From positions 1 through 11,001 of the forward strand of contig SYAB01000146.1 of assembly GCA_005787665.1 (NCBI GenBank): a stretch of DNA of 11,001 nt. Reading direction: 5' to 3'. The stretch comes from Actinomycetota bacterium (GTDB lineage: Bacteria > Actinomycetota > Actinomycetes > Mycobacteriales > Mycobacteriaceae). Both the position numbers and the translations under genes were made by a program. The notes beneath the pieces are model-generated. The model had not been told where the DNA came from, ran no database searches, and was given only the letters and a program-made list of their open reading frames with translations. This document shows, piece after piece, positions 5,809 to 11,001 of the stretch (the first letter of the stretch is position 1; each line of letters begins with the position of its first letter).

Positions 5809-5855
5809 ACGATGGTGTCACAGGCTCCGCGGAAGTCAATGGGACTTCAGCGAAC

Positions 5856-5871
5856 CGTGGTCAATGTCACT
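5856..5871 (-). promoter_or_regulatory. CRP-family binding site upstream of whiB1
   Basis: The minus strand reads AGTGACATTGACCACG, which fits the mycobacterial CRP pattern TGTGA-N6-TCACA at 7 of 10 positions. M. tuberculosis whiB1 is known to be controlled by cAMP-CRP (Rv3676) from a very similar site, as I recall. It lies about 67 bp upstream of the predicted start, a usual activator position. Confidence 0.6.
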
Positions 5872-5938
5872 AACGGGGCGATTTAGCGCCCGTCGGCAGA
5901 GTGTACTATCCTGCGGCCGCGACGCGCCGTCACACCGC

Positions 5939-6916
5939 TCAACGGCCATCATCTGAGCAGTTCAGCGGTGGTGCCACCACGCTGAGGGCGTCCGGGACCG
6001 CGGTAAACGTCAGCTCCGAACGCATGCCGAGGAAGTCCCCGTCGACCTGGCAGGCGATCGGCTCGGTCGAACTGATGCGCACCCAGTCCAGATCGTCCTC
6101 CCGGATCAGGTGCTTACCCTTGATATCGGCCTTCTTGGACCACATCCGGCGCACCACGAGCAGGTTGGTGATGACGTTCATGCTGGTCACGGCGAAAACG
6201 CCAAGCCCGCCCTCGAAGGTGGTGCCTGGGTTGGTGAAAATCGGCCGACTGTTGGCGTAGGTCCACGGACTGGAGTTCGAGACGAACGCGAAGTGCACCC
6301 CTGTCACCGGTTCGCGGTCGGGCAGCTCCAGGGTCAACCGTGGATCGGCGCGCACGCTGCCGAGCATCTCGCGGACCGCGATGCGGATGTAGCGCGCAGC
6401 GGTGACCTTGCGGCCCTTGGCCCGCTGGGCCTCCACCGCGGCCACCACGTCGCCGTCCACACCCATCCCTGCGGTGAACACCGCCCACCGCTCGGAGCAG
6501 TCCATCAGGCCGATCCGGCGCCACGATCCGCCCTGCGCGTGTTCGCCGAGCAGGTCGATCAGCTGGTTGGTCGCCGCAATGGGGTCCGGGCTGATTCCCA
6601 GCGCGCGGGCGAAGACATTGGCCGCTCCGCCGGGCACCACCGCCAGCGCAGGCAGCGCCCCGGCCGGTGGCCGCGCCGTGCCGGGTGTGCCCAGCAGACC
6701 GTTGACCACCTCGTTCACCGTGCCGTCGCCGCCGTGGACGATGATCACGTCGATCCCGTCGCGTTTGGCCTCTTCGGCGATCTCGACGGCGTGCCCGCGG
6801 TGGTCGGTGTGCGCGACGCTGAGGGTGACCCTGCTCTCCAGGGCATGCGCCAGCAGGTCGCGGCCGGCCGCGGTGGTGGAGGTGGCGTTGGGGTTCACGA
6901 TCAGCACGGCGCGCAC
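5939..6916 (-). CDS. Diacylglycerol kinase family lipid kinase
   Basis: A 325-residue protein of the DAGK-catalytic / sphingosine-kinase-like family, equivalent to Rv3218. It begins with the usual VLIVNPNAT, has the nucleotide-binding motif GGDGTVNEV at 62-70, and PGGAANVFARALGI at about 95-108, where most members have PGG(T/S)xNDFAR. The C-terminal lobe includes GMGVDGDVV, and FEGGLGVFAV in the family position. No signal peptide or membrane helix is seen; such enzymes act at the inner face of the membrane on lipid alcohols with ATP. The substrate in mycobacteria is not settled. The start GTG at 6916-6914 precedes the conserved N-terminus directly. TAGGCT on the minus strand (plus 6925-6930) could be a -10 hexamer 8 bp before the GTG, implying an almost leaderless message. 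whiB1 follows on the same strand after 234 bp. Confidence 0.92.
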   Translation of the reverse strand: MRAVLIVNPNATSTTAAGRDLLAHALESRVTLSVAHTDHRGHAVEIAEEAKRDGIDVIIVHGGDGTVNEVVNGLLGTPGTARPPAGALPALAVVPGGAANVFARALGISPDPIAATNQLIDLLGEHAQGGSWRRIGLMDCSERWAVFTAGMGVDGDVVAAVEAQRAKGRKVTAARYIRIAVREMLGSVRADPRLTLELPDREPVTGVHFAFVSNSSPWTYANSRPIFTNPGTTFEGGLGVFAVTSMNVITNLLVVRRMWSKKADIKGKHLIREDDLDWVRISSTEPIACQVDGDFLGMRSELTFTAVPDALSVVAPPLNCSDDGR

Positions 6917-6942
6917 GAGCGATGAGCCTATCGGGGTGGGCT

Positions 6943-6948
6943 TACACT
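6943..6948 (+). promoter_or_regulatory. Candidate -10 for the secreted sensor operon
   Basis: TACACT fits TAnnnT and lies 42 bp before the GTG at 6991, leaving a leader of about 35 bases that contains the ribosome site. No convincing -35 is seen. Confidence 0.35.
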
Positions 6949-6980
6949 CGAACGCGCTGCTCGCACATGGTGCGTGACGA

Positions 6981-6986
6981 AGGAGG
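6981..6986 (+). promoter_or_regulatory. Ribosome-binding site deciding the GTG 6991 start
   Basis: AGGAGG, 4 bp before the GTG at 6991. It favours this start over the in-frame ATGs at 6922 and 6967, which have no such site and would place extra polar residues before the signal peptide. Confidence 0.65.
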
Positions 6987-6990
6987 CACG

Positions 6991-7605
6991 GTGTTCGAAG
7001 GTGTTGGTGCGACCGGGATCCGCCGGCGTATCGCGGTCGCCGCGATGCTGCCCCTGGGCCTGAACCTCGCCCTCGCGCCGGTGGCCGCCGCCGCCCCGCC
7101 GGCGGGCGCTCTGCTGCTCAGCGTCGAGGATGTCCGCGGGCTCGCCGGTAACGTCGATCTGGCACCGGCCGAGCCCGTCAGCCGGCCCGGTGGCCAGCAC
7201 CAGTACGACGCGCAGTACCCGAGTTCCTGCCACGGCGTGTTCAACCAGGACGTCGCCTTCAGCCCCGGCTACGGCGAGTTCCGCTCGGTGACGTACACGG
7301 GCTCGGCCAACCGGACCGTCACCCAGGCCGTCGCGGTATACCCCGATTCCAGCACCGCCAAGGCGGCGTTGAGCACCCTCGGCAAGGCCCTGACCGCCTG
7401 CTCGGAGGCCGGCCTCCCCGACATGGCGATCACCACCCAGGTCCTCGACCGCGCGACGTTCGCGCTCTGTCAGGCCCAGTGCGCGACCCTCTACCGGGCC
7501 GAGGGCCCGGTCCTGATCGGGGTCAACGCCGTTCGTTTCGGTGACTCCGACCGGGTCGCGACCGCCGTCCTGCAGCAGATCAGCGGTCGTGTCGGCGCCT
7601 CCTGA
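6991..7605 (+). CDS. Secreted PknH-sensor-domain-like protein
   Basis: A 204-residue exported protein. The N-terminus has RRR at 11-13, a hydrophobic core to about 31 and an alanine-rich APVAAAA, consistent with signal peptidase I cleavage near residue 34-35; no lipobox cysteine is present. The mature part resembles the extracellular PknH-like sensor domain common in mycobacterial proteins: LLSVEDVRGLAG at 42-52, a PSSCHGVF segment, and four cysteines (80, 137, 160, 164) that fit two disulfides. Known members are thought to sense an unknown ligand in the periplasm. There is no kinase or membrane anchor here, so this is a free-standing domain. It heads a three-gene run whose next gene overlaps it by 17 bp. 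M. tuberculosis has no such gene at this spot as I recall, so it may be a lineage-specific insertion. Family assignment is by pattern only. Confidence 0.8.
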   Translation: MFEGVGATGIRRRIAVAAMLPLGLNLALAPVAAAAPPAGALLLSVEDVRGLAGNVDLAPAEPVSRPGGQHQYDAQYPSSCHGVFNQDVAFSPGYGEFRSVTYTGSANRTVTQAVAVYPDSSTAKAALSTLGKALTACSEAGLPDMAITTQVLDRATFALCQAQCATLYRAEGPVLIGVNAVRFGDSDRVATAVLQQISGRVGAS

Positions 7606-8008
7606 ACCCGCCGGGCCGCCCGGCACCGTGCGCCGCGCCGCCGCGCTGGTCCTCGGCCAGGGTGTCGTCGGCGTCGTGGCCGCGGTGGTCTTCCTGATCC
7701 GCGCGGTGGCCGGCGCCGACCGCCATATCGTCAACGGGTACGGCAACGCCGCCTGGTTCCTGGTCTGCGGTGCCGTCCTGCTGGCCGCCGGATGGGCATT
7801 GTGGACGGGACGCCGCTGGGGGCGCGGCATCGCGGTGTTCGCGCAGCTGTTGCTGCTGCCGGTGGCGTGGTACGCGGGGCCGGGCTCGCACCGTTGGCTT
7901 TACGGGGTCCCGATCGCCCTGTGGGCGCTGGGGGTCCTGGCACTGCTGTTCGCCCCGGCGACGCTGCGGTGGATGGCCGGTGACGACGCCGATCCGGCGC
8001 GGTCGTGA
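7589..8008 (+). CDS. Four-helix integral membrane protein, Rv3217c-like
   Basis: A 139-residue membrane protein with four hydrophobic segments at about 17-41, 54-73, 79-96 and 104-123, followed by a short charged tail. It has no recognised domain; size, topology and position fit M. tuberculosis Rv3217c. The GTG at 7589 gives MSAPPEPAGPPGTVRR, and overlaps the end of the secreted-protein gene by 17 bp; the frame is open upstream, but that part is Ser/Arg-rich shadow sequence. The stop overlaps the next gene by 4 bp (GTGA), so all three are probably translated in series. No ribosome site of note is seen. Function unknown; the neighbours suggest a role at the membrane, possibly with the TMEM175-like channel. 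Confidence 0.8.
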   Translation: MSAPPEPAGPPGTVRRAAALVLGQGVVGVVAAVVFLIRAVAGADRHIVNGYGNAAWFLVCGAVLLAAGWALWTGRRWGRGIAVFAQLLLLPVAWYAGPGSHRWLYGVPIALWALGVLALLFAPATLRWMAGDDADPARS

Positions 8009-8646
8009 AGCACCTGATCGCCGGCCGGGACCTGGGGCGGGTGCTGACGTTCACCGATGGCGTTGTCGCGGTGGCGATCACCGTCCTGGTGTTGCCGCTG
8101 GTGTCGGTGACGGCGCCGGAGCAGGGCCGGCCGTTCTACGCCGTCATCACCGACAACTGGCCGATGATCACGGCGTTCCTGCTCACCTTCCTGATCGTCT
8201 ATATCCAGTGGCAGGGCCATCAACGGATCTTCGAGAACTTCGTCGCGATCGACGACGCGATCATCCGGCTCAACGGGCTGTGGCTGATCACCATCGCCTT
8301 CCTGCCGTGGCCGAGCAGGATGCTCGATGTCGACGGGACCGGGAACCAAGTCGTCTGGCTCTACTGCGCCACGCTGTTCCTCAACTCCGCACTGCTGCAT
8401 GCCCTGTACCGGCGTGGGCGTCGGCATCCGGACCTGCTCGGCAATCCGGAACTGTGGCCCAGGCGGTCGCTGAGCTTCCAGTTTGCGGCCATCTTCGCCG
8501 TCCTGACCGTCGTGGCACTGTTCGCTCCCCGGTTGGCCCTGTGGTCGATGTGGGTGGTCATTCCGCTGCGGTTCCTCGCCCAGCAGGACGGCCCGCTGCG
8601 ATCGGTGCTGTGGCGAAGCAACCCCGGTGACGGTTCGGAAGCCTGA
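8005..8646 (+). CDS. TMEM175/DUF1211-family membrane channel-like protein
   Basis: A 213-residue membrane protein with about six hydrophobic segments. The N-terminal RVLTFTDGVVAVAITVLVL (12-30) is the TMEM175 signature RxxxFSDG with Ser replaced by Thr, followed by the pore-lining helix. LNGLWLITIAFLPWPSRML at 89-107 is also typical of the family. Bacterial TMEM175 proteins form tetrameric potassium-permeable channels of six helices per subunit, a length that this protein fits. The GTG at 8005 overlaps the preceding stop by 4 bp, placing it as third gene of the operon. Its stop lies only 10 bp from the stop of the converging GNAT gene. Channel activity is inferred from family only. M. tuberculosis lacks it at this site as I recall. 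Confidence 0.85.
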   Translation: MKHLIAGRDLGRVLTFTDGVVAVAITVLVLPLVSVTAPEQGRPFYAVITDNWPMITAFLLTFLIVYIQWQGHQRIFENFVAIDDAIIRLNGLWLITIAFLPWPSRMLDVDGTGNQVVWLYCATLFLNSALLHALYRRGRRHPDLLGNPELWPRRSLSFQFAAIFAVLTVVALFAPRLALWSMWVVIPLRFLAQQDGPLRSVLWRSNPGDGSEA

Positions 8647-8656
8647 CCCGGACGGT

Positions 8657-9136
8657 TCAGCCCGCCGCCAGCGCATCGAGCTCCGGCCCGGACACCCGGT
8701 AGGTGATCCACTCCGACTGCCGCCGGCCGCCTACCGCGTCATAGAGCGCGATCGCATCGGCGTTCCAGTCCAGCACCGCCCAACTCAGCCGGCTGTAGCC
8801 GCGTTGCACGCATTCGGCGGCCAGGGTCGACAGCAGCGCCCGGGCCACGCCCCGCCGGCGGTACCGTTCCCGGACGTAGAGGTCCTCCAGGTGGATGCCG
8901 GCCACGCCGTCCCAGGTGGAGAAATTGCGGAACCACAGCGCCATGGCGGCCACCTCTCCGTCCACTTCGGCGACATGGCAGTAAGCGACCGGGTCATTAC
9001 CGAAAAGTGCTGTGCTGATCTGTTTTCCGGTCACCGTGCAGTCCTCGGGCGCGCGTTCGAAGAGGGCCAGCTGGTGGATCATCGCGACGATATCGGCGAC
9101 GTCGGAGGGTGCCGCGGTCCGGATCCGGGTGCTCAA
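8657..9136 (-). CDS. GNAT N-acetyltransferase, SSAT-like
   Basis: A 159-residue GCN5-related acetyltransferase. Acetyl-CoA binding motif A is seen in LEDLYVRERYRRRGVARALL, with the R-R-x-G-V-A turn. AEVDGEVAAMALWF, FSTWDGVAGIHLEDLYV and VLDWNADAIALYDAVGG follow the layout of spermidine/spermine N1-acetyltransferase-like enzymes, so a polyamine or other amine is a reasonable but unproven substrate. The start is TTG at 9136-9134: it overlaps the entC stop by 4 bp (TTGA) and has GGAG 7 bp upstream, and the fold begins at once (STRIRTAAPSD). The frame is open for 61 codons upstream, but only as Arg/Gly-rich shadow of entC. It matches Rv3216 in position and is the last gene of the gpm2-entC-GNAT operon. 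Confidence 0.9.
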   Translation of the reverse strand: MSTRIRTAAPSDVADIVAMIHQLALFERAPEDCTVTGKQISTALFGNDPVAYCHVAEVDGEVAAMALWFRNFSTWDGVAGIHLEDLYVRERYRRRGVARALLSTLAAECVQRGYSRLSWAVLDWNADAIALYDAVGGRRQSEWITYRVSGPELDALAAG

Positions 9137-10230
9137 CCGTCCACTCCGAGGGCCCTCAGCACGGTGCGGAACTTGGTGGTCGTCTCGGCGACCTCGTCGT
9201 CGGGATCTGACTGGGCCACGATGCCGCCGCCCGCCCGGGCCAGTGCGCTGCGACGGTCCGCCGAGAGCACCGCCCCGCGGATGGCCACCACCCAGCGTCC
9301 GTCGCCGCGGGCGTCGCACCAGCCCGCCGCGCCGGCGTAGAAGCCGCGGTCGCCCTCCAGGTCGGCGATCGCATCGACGGCGGCCGGGGTCGGCACTCCT
9401 CCGACGGCCGGGGTCGGGTGCAGGGCGAGTGCCAGATCCAGTGCGGTGGTGGCGGGGTCGCGCAGGGTGCCGCGGATCGGGGTGCTCAGGTGCCAGAGCG
9501 CGGCGGTGCTGCTGAGTTCAGGCTCGGATGCCACCGCCAGGTCGGTGCACAGCGGTTCCAGACAGGACCGCATGGTGTCGACGACCAGCTGGTGCTCGTG
9601 GCGGTCCTTGCCCGACGCGGCGAGCGCGGCTCGGCTGGCCGCGTCCGCGGCGGGGTCCGACGACCGCGGCGCCGAGCCGGCGAACGGCTGGCAGACTACC
9701 CGCTCCCCGACACGTGCCACCAGCAGTTCGGGGCTTGCCCCGACCAGGACGGTCCCGGCGTACTCCGGGCCGGCCGGGGACAGATCGACCAGGTAGCCGG
9801 TGGCCTCCGGGTCGGCATTCACCAGGCGGTCCAGGATGGCCAGCGCGTCCATCGGGGCGTCGGCGACCAGGCGCAGCGCCCGCGCCAGAACCACCTTCTC
9901 CAAGGCGTCCGCGGGGTCGCGCAACCGTTGCAGCGCCCGCTCGACCCTTGCGCGGTGCGTCGCCCGGTCGGGCAGGGTCTCGGCGATCGTCACCGCCGGC
10001 AGCGGCCCGAACCGGCCGGCCGGCAGCGTGTCGCGCAGCACCCGCGGTGTCAGCAGCGCCGCGGGTTCGCGGACGTCGAACGGCAAGGCGCCCACCACCA
10101 GCTCGGCCGAGCCATCACGGAGCGCCGCCGCGGCCGCGGCGGGGTCGTCGTAACTGATTCGGATGCCTTCGGCGACAAGGGGTTTGACTCCGGTGGGCCC
10201 GCTCAGAGCGAAACAGACGGGTGCCGTCAC
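9133..10230 (-). CDS. entC: Isochorismate synthase (EntC/MenF type)
   Basis: A 365-residue chorismate-utilising enzyme that would convert chorismate to isochorismate, for menaquinone or, less likely given MbtI elsewhere in mycobacteria, salicylate. Motifs in order: EKVVLAR at 111-117 (catalytic K112), GASPELL at 164-170, QPFAGSAPR at 181-189, ASGKDRHEH at 205-213 (E212), HLSTPIRGTL at 247-256, HPTPAVGG at 271-278, DRGFYAGAAGW at 294-304, and RAGGGIVAQSDP with a late E-x3-T-x2-K. All are intact. The start is GTG at 10230-10228, overlapping the gpm2 stop by 4 bp (GTGA). The upstream open stretch is a shadow of gpm2. The length agrees with M. tuberculosis EntC (about 372). It lies between gpm2 and the GNAT gene in a coupled operon; no link to siderophore genes is seen here. 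Confidence 0.94.
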   Translation of the reverse strand: MTAPVCFALSGPTGVKPLVAEGIRISYDDPAAAAAALRDGSAELVVGALPFDVREPAALLTPRVLRDTLPAGRFGPLPAVTIAETLPDRATHRARVERALQRLRDPADALEKVVLARALRLVADAPMDALAILDRLVNADPEATGYLVDLSPAGPEYAGTVLVGASPELLVARVGERVVCQPFAGSAPRSSDPAADAASRAALAASGKDRHEHQLVVDTMRSCLEPLCTDLAVASEPELSSTAALWHLSTPIRGTLRDPATTALDLALALHPTPAVGGVPTPAAVDAIADLEGDRGFYAGAAGWCDARGDGRWVVAIRGAVLSADRRSALARAGGGIVAQSDPDDEVAETTTKFRTVLRALGVDG

Positions 10231-10814
10231 AGGCCCAGCGCCGACAGTTGACGCAAGCCGTACTCGAACCCGCAGACCGCCACCGCGGCGGTGGGGTAGC
10301 CGTAGCGGGCGCCGTCCCGCAACGGCTGCTCCACCCACCGGGTGATGACCGACCGGGAGAAGTGCCCGTGGCTGACGAAGATCACGTCGCGCTCGGGCAT
10401 GCGATCCAGTGCGTAGGCCACCGCCTGGTCGGCCCGCATGCTGACCTGGTCGACGCTCTCCCCGCCCGGGCATCCGTAGGTCCCCAGCAGCCAGCCGGGG
10501 GTATCGGTCCGGATATCGTGGGTGGTCAGCCCTTCGTAGTCGCCGTAGTCCCACTCCACCAGCAGGGGGGACACCTCGTCGACGGTCAGACCGGCCAGCT
10601 CGGCGGTGGCCATCGCGCGTCGGCGCGGGCTGCTGACCACCATCGGATTCTTCAGCCCCAGACGTTGCAGGGTGCGACCGGCATGTTCGGCCTGCCGGCG
10701 GCCGACGTCGGTGAGGTCGAGGTCGGTACGGCTGGTGTGTTTACGGTCCCGCGACCACTCGGTTTCGCCGTGCCGGAGAAGGACCAGGCGGTGGTTGCCG
10801 ACGCTCACGCTCAC
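10227..10814 (-). CDS. gpm2: Histidine-phosphatase family acid phosphatase (Gpm2/Rv3214-like)
   Basis: A 195-residue histidine phosphatase. LLRHGETEW gives catalytic H15 with R14, SSPRRRA supplies R64, E87 in EWDYGDYEG is the likely proton donor, and VSHGHFSR gives H149. Although named after phosphoglycerate mutase, the M. tuberculosis orthologue Rv3214 was characterised as a broad acid phosphatase; the short length and lack of mutase insertions support this. The start is GTG at 10814, or GTG at 10808 two codons later; no clear ribosome site separates them. It leads the operon and overlaps entC by 4 bp; the C-terminus is shorter than in M. tuberculosis as I recall. It is transcribed divergently from the ParA-like gene across only 32 bp. 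Confidence 0.93.
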   Translation of the reverse strand: MSVSVGNHRLVLLRHGETEWSRDRKHTSRTDLDLTDVGRRQAEHAGRTLQRLGLKNPMVVSSPRRRAMATAELAGLTVDEVSPLLVEWDYGDYEGLTTHDIRTDTPGWLLGTYGCPGGESVDQVSMRADQAVAYALDRMPERDVIFVSHGHFSRSVITRWVEQPLRDGARYGYPTAAVAVCGFEYGLRQLSALGL

Positions 10815-10846
10815 CGATTCTGCACGAACCTGTAAGGATGGTCGGC
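10815..10846. promoter_or_regulatory. Short divergent gpm2 / parA intergenic region
   Basis: These 32 bp separate two divergent starts. On the plus side AAGGA at 10834-10838 is a fair ribosome site for the GTG at 10847. No confident -10 hexamer is seen for either gene, so at least one promoter probably lies inside a coding sequence or starts a leaderless message. Confidence 0.4.
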
Positions 10847-11001
10847 GTGACCCGAGTACTGGCAGTGGCCAATCAGAAGGGCGGGGTGGCCAAGACGACC
10901 ACGGTTGCGTCGTTGGGGGCGGCCCTGGTAGCCGAGGGCAAACGGGTGTTGCTCGTCGACCTCGACCCGCAGGGATGTCTGACGTTCTCGCTGGGCACCG
11001 A
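10847..11001 (+). CDS. ParA/Soj-family ATPase (partial, N-terminal 51 residues)
   Basis: Beginning of a ParA-type ATPase that runs out of the window. The deviant Walker A motif KGGVAKTTT is complete at about residues 11-19, with the signature lysine, followed by [14 protein letters not shown] of the A' region. The family dimerises on ATP and positions DNA or other cargo; this gene corresponds to Rv3213c, an orphan ParA away from the parAB locus near oriC, as I recall. The GTG at 10847 has AAGGA 8 bp upstream; an in-frame ATG at 10838 would add three residues. The C-terminal DNA-binding part cannot be seen. Confidence 0.93.
   Translation, partial: MTRVLAVANQKGGVAKTTTVASLGAALVAEGKRVLLVDLDPQGCLTFSLGT

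Noticed and set aside
5904..5909. Plus-strand -10-like TACTAT upstream of the whiB1 promoter region
   Set aside because: It would drive only an antisense transcript into the lipid kinase gene; no -35 and no other support, though an antisense RNA cannot be excluded.
6928..7830. 300-codon frame antisense to the secreted protein and the 4-TM gene
   Set aside because: Low-complexity Arg/Pro/Thr composition; it crosses two well-supported genes on the other strand.
10221..10835. 204-codon plus-strand frame opposite gpm2
   Set aside because: No family resemblance; the minus strand encodes an intact histidine phosphatase with all catalytic residues.
1..11001. Mobile element, CRISPR, phage or toxin-antitoxin content
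   Set aside because: No transposase, integrase, repeat array, att-like duplication or composition break was seen; the block follows a conserved mycobacterial order.

Overview
This window is a high-GC actinobacterial chromosome segment. It almost certainly comes from a mycobacterium (Mycobacterium/Mycolicibacterium): the gene order sigH-rshA, a biotinylated TB7.3-like protein, pdtaS, whiB1, a lipid kinase, an Rv3217c-like membrane protein, a GNAT, entC, gpm2 and a ParA ATPase is, from memory, the M. tuberculosis Rv3213c-Rv3224 block. No insertion sequence, CRISPR, prophage, tRNA or rRNA was seen. Comparisons with M. tuberculosis below are from memory, not from a search.

Layout. (1) 1-2426, minus strand: a probable operon of a DUF1611 P-loop protein, a 10-TM EamA transporter and a partial HSDL2-like short-chain dehydrogenase. 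(2) 2643-3577, plus strand: the redox/heat ECF sigma factor SigH and its zinc anti-sigma factor RshA, translationally coupled. (3) 3608-3682, minus strand: a 24-residue gene for ribosomal protein bL37, easily missed by gene callers. (4) 3777-5419, plus strand: a 72-residue biotinyl/lipoyl-attachment protein and the cytosolic histidine kinase PdtaS. (5) 5403-5435: a perfect 14-bp hairpin between pdtaS and whiB1; it holds the pdtaS stop codon in its loop and forms a terminator for whiB1. (6) 5450-6916, minus strand: WhiB1, with a structured leader and a CRP-like site, preceded by a diacylglycerol-kinase-family protein. (7) 6991-8646, plus strand: three overlapping genes for a secreted PknH-sensor-like protein, a 4-TM protein and a TMEM175-type channel. 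(8) 8657-10814, minus strand: a gpm2, entC, GNAT operon with 4-bp overlaps. (9) 10847 to the end, plus strand: the start of a ParA-like ATPase.

The window is mostly regulation and envelope or redox physiology: an ECF sigma/anti-sigma pair, a histidine kinase that normally signals to the antiterminator PdtaR, and an Fe-S NO-responsive regulator. The most unusual signals are damage to otherwise near-invariant motifs in two conserved regulators. The PdtaS H-box reads HRVKHKQQP instead of HRVKNNLQT, with further odd residues in the same helical hairpin. WhiB1 has GVRGG instead of GVWGG. These are either real divergence or base errors, and need checking against reads. Other points of interest are the secreted sensor / TMEM175 cassette, the whiB1 leader structure and the bL37 microgene. 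I see no clearly new defence or mobile system.
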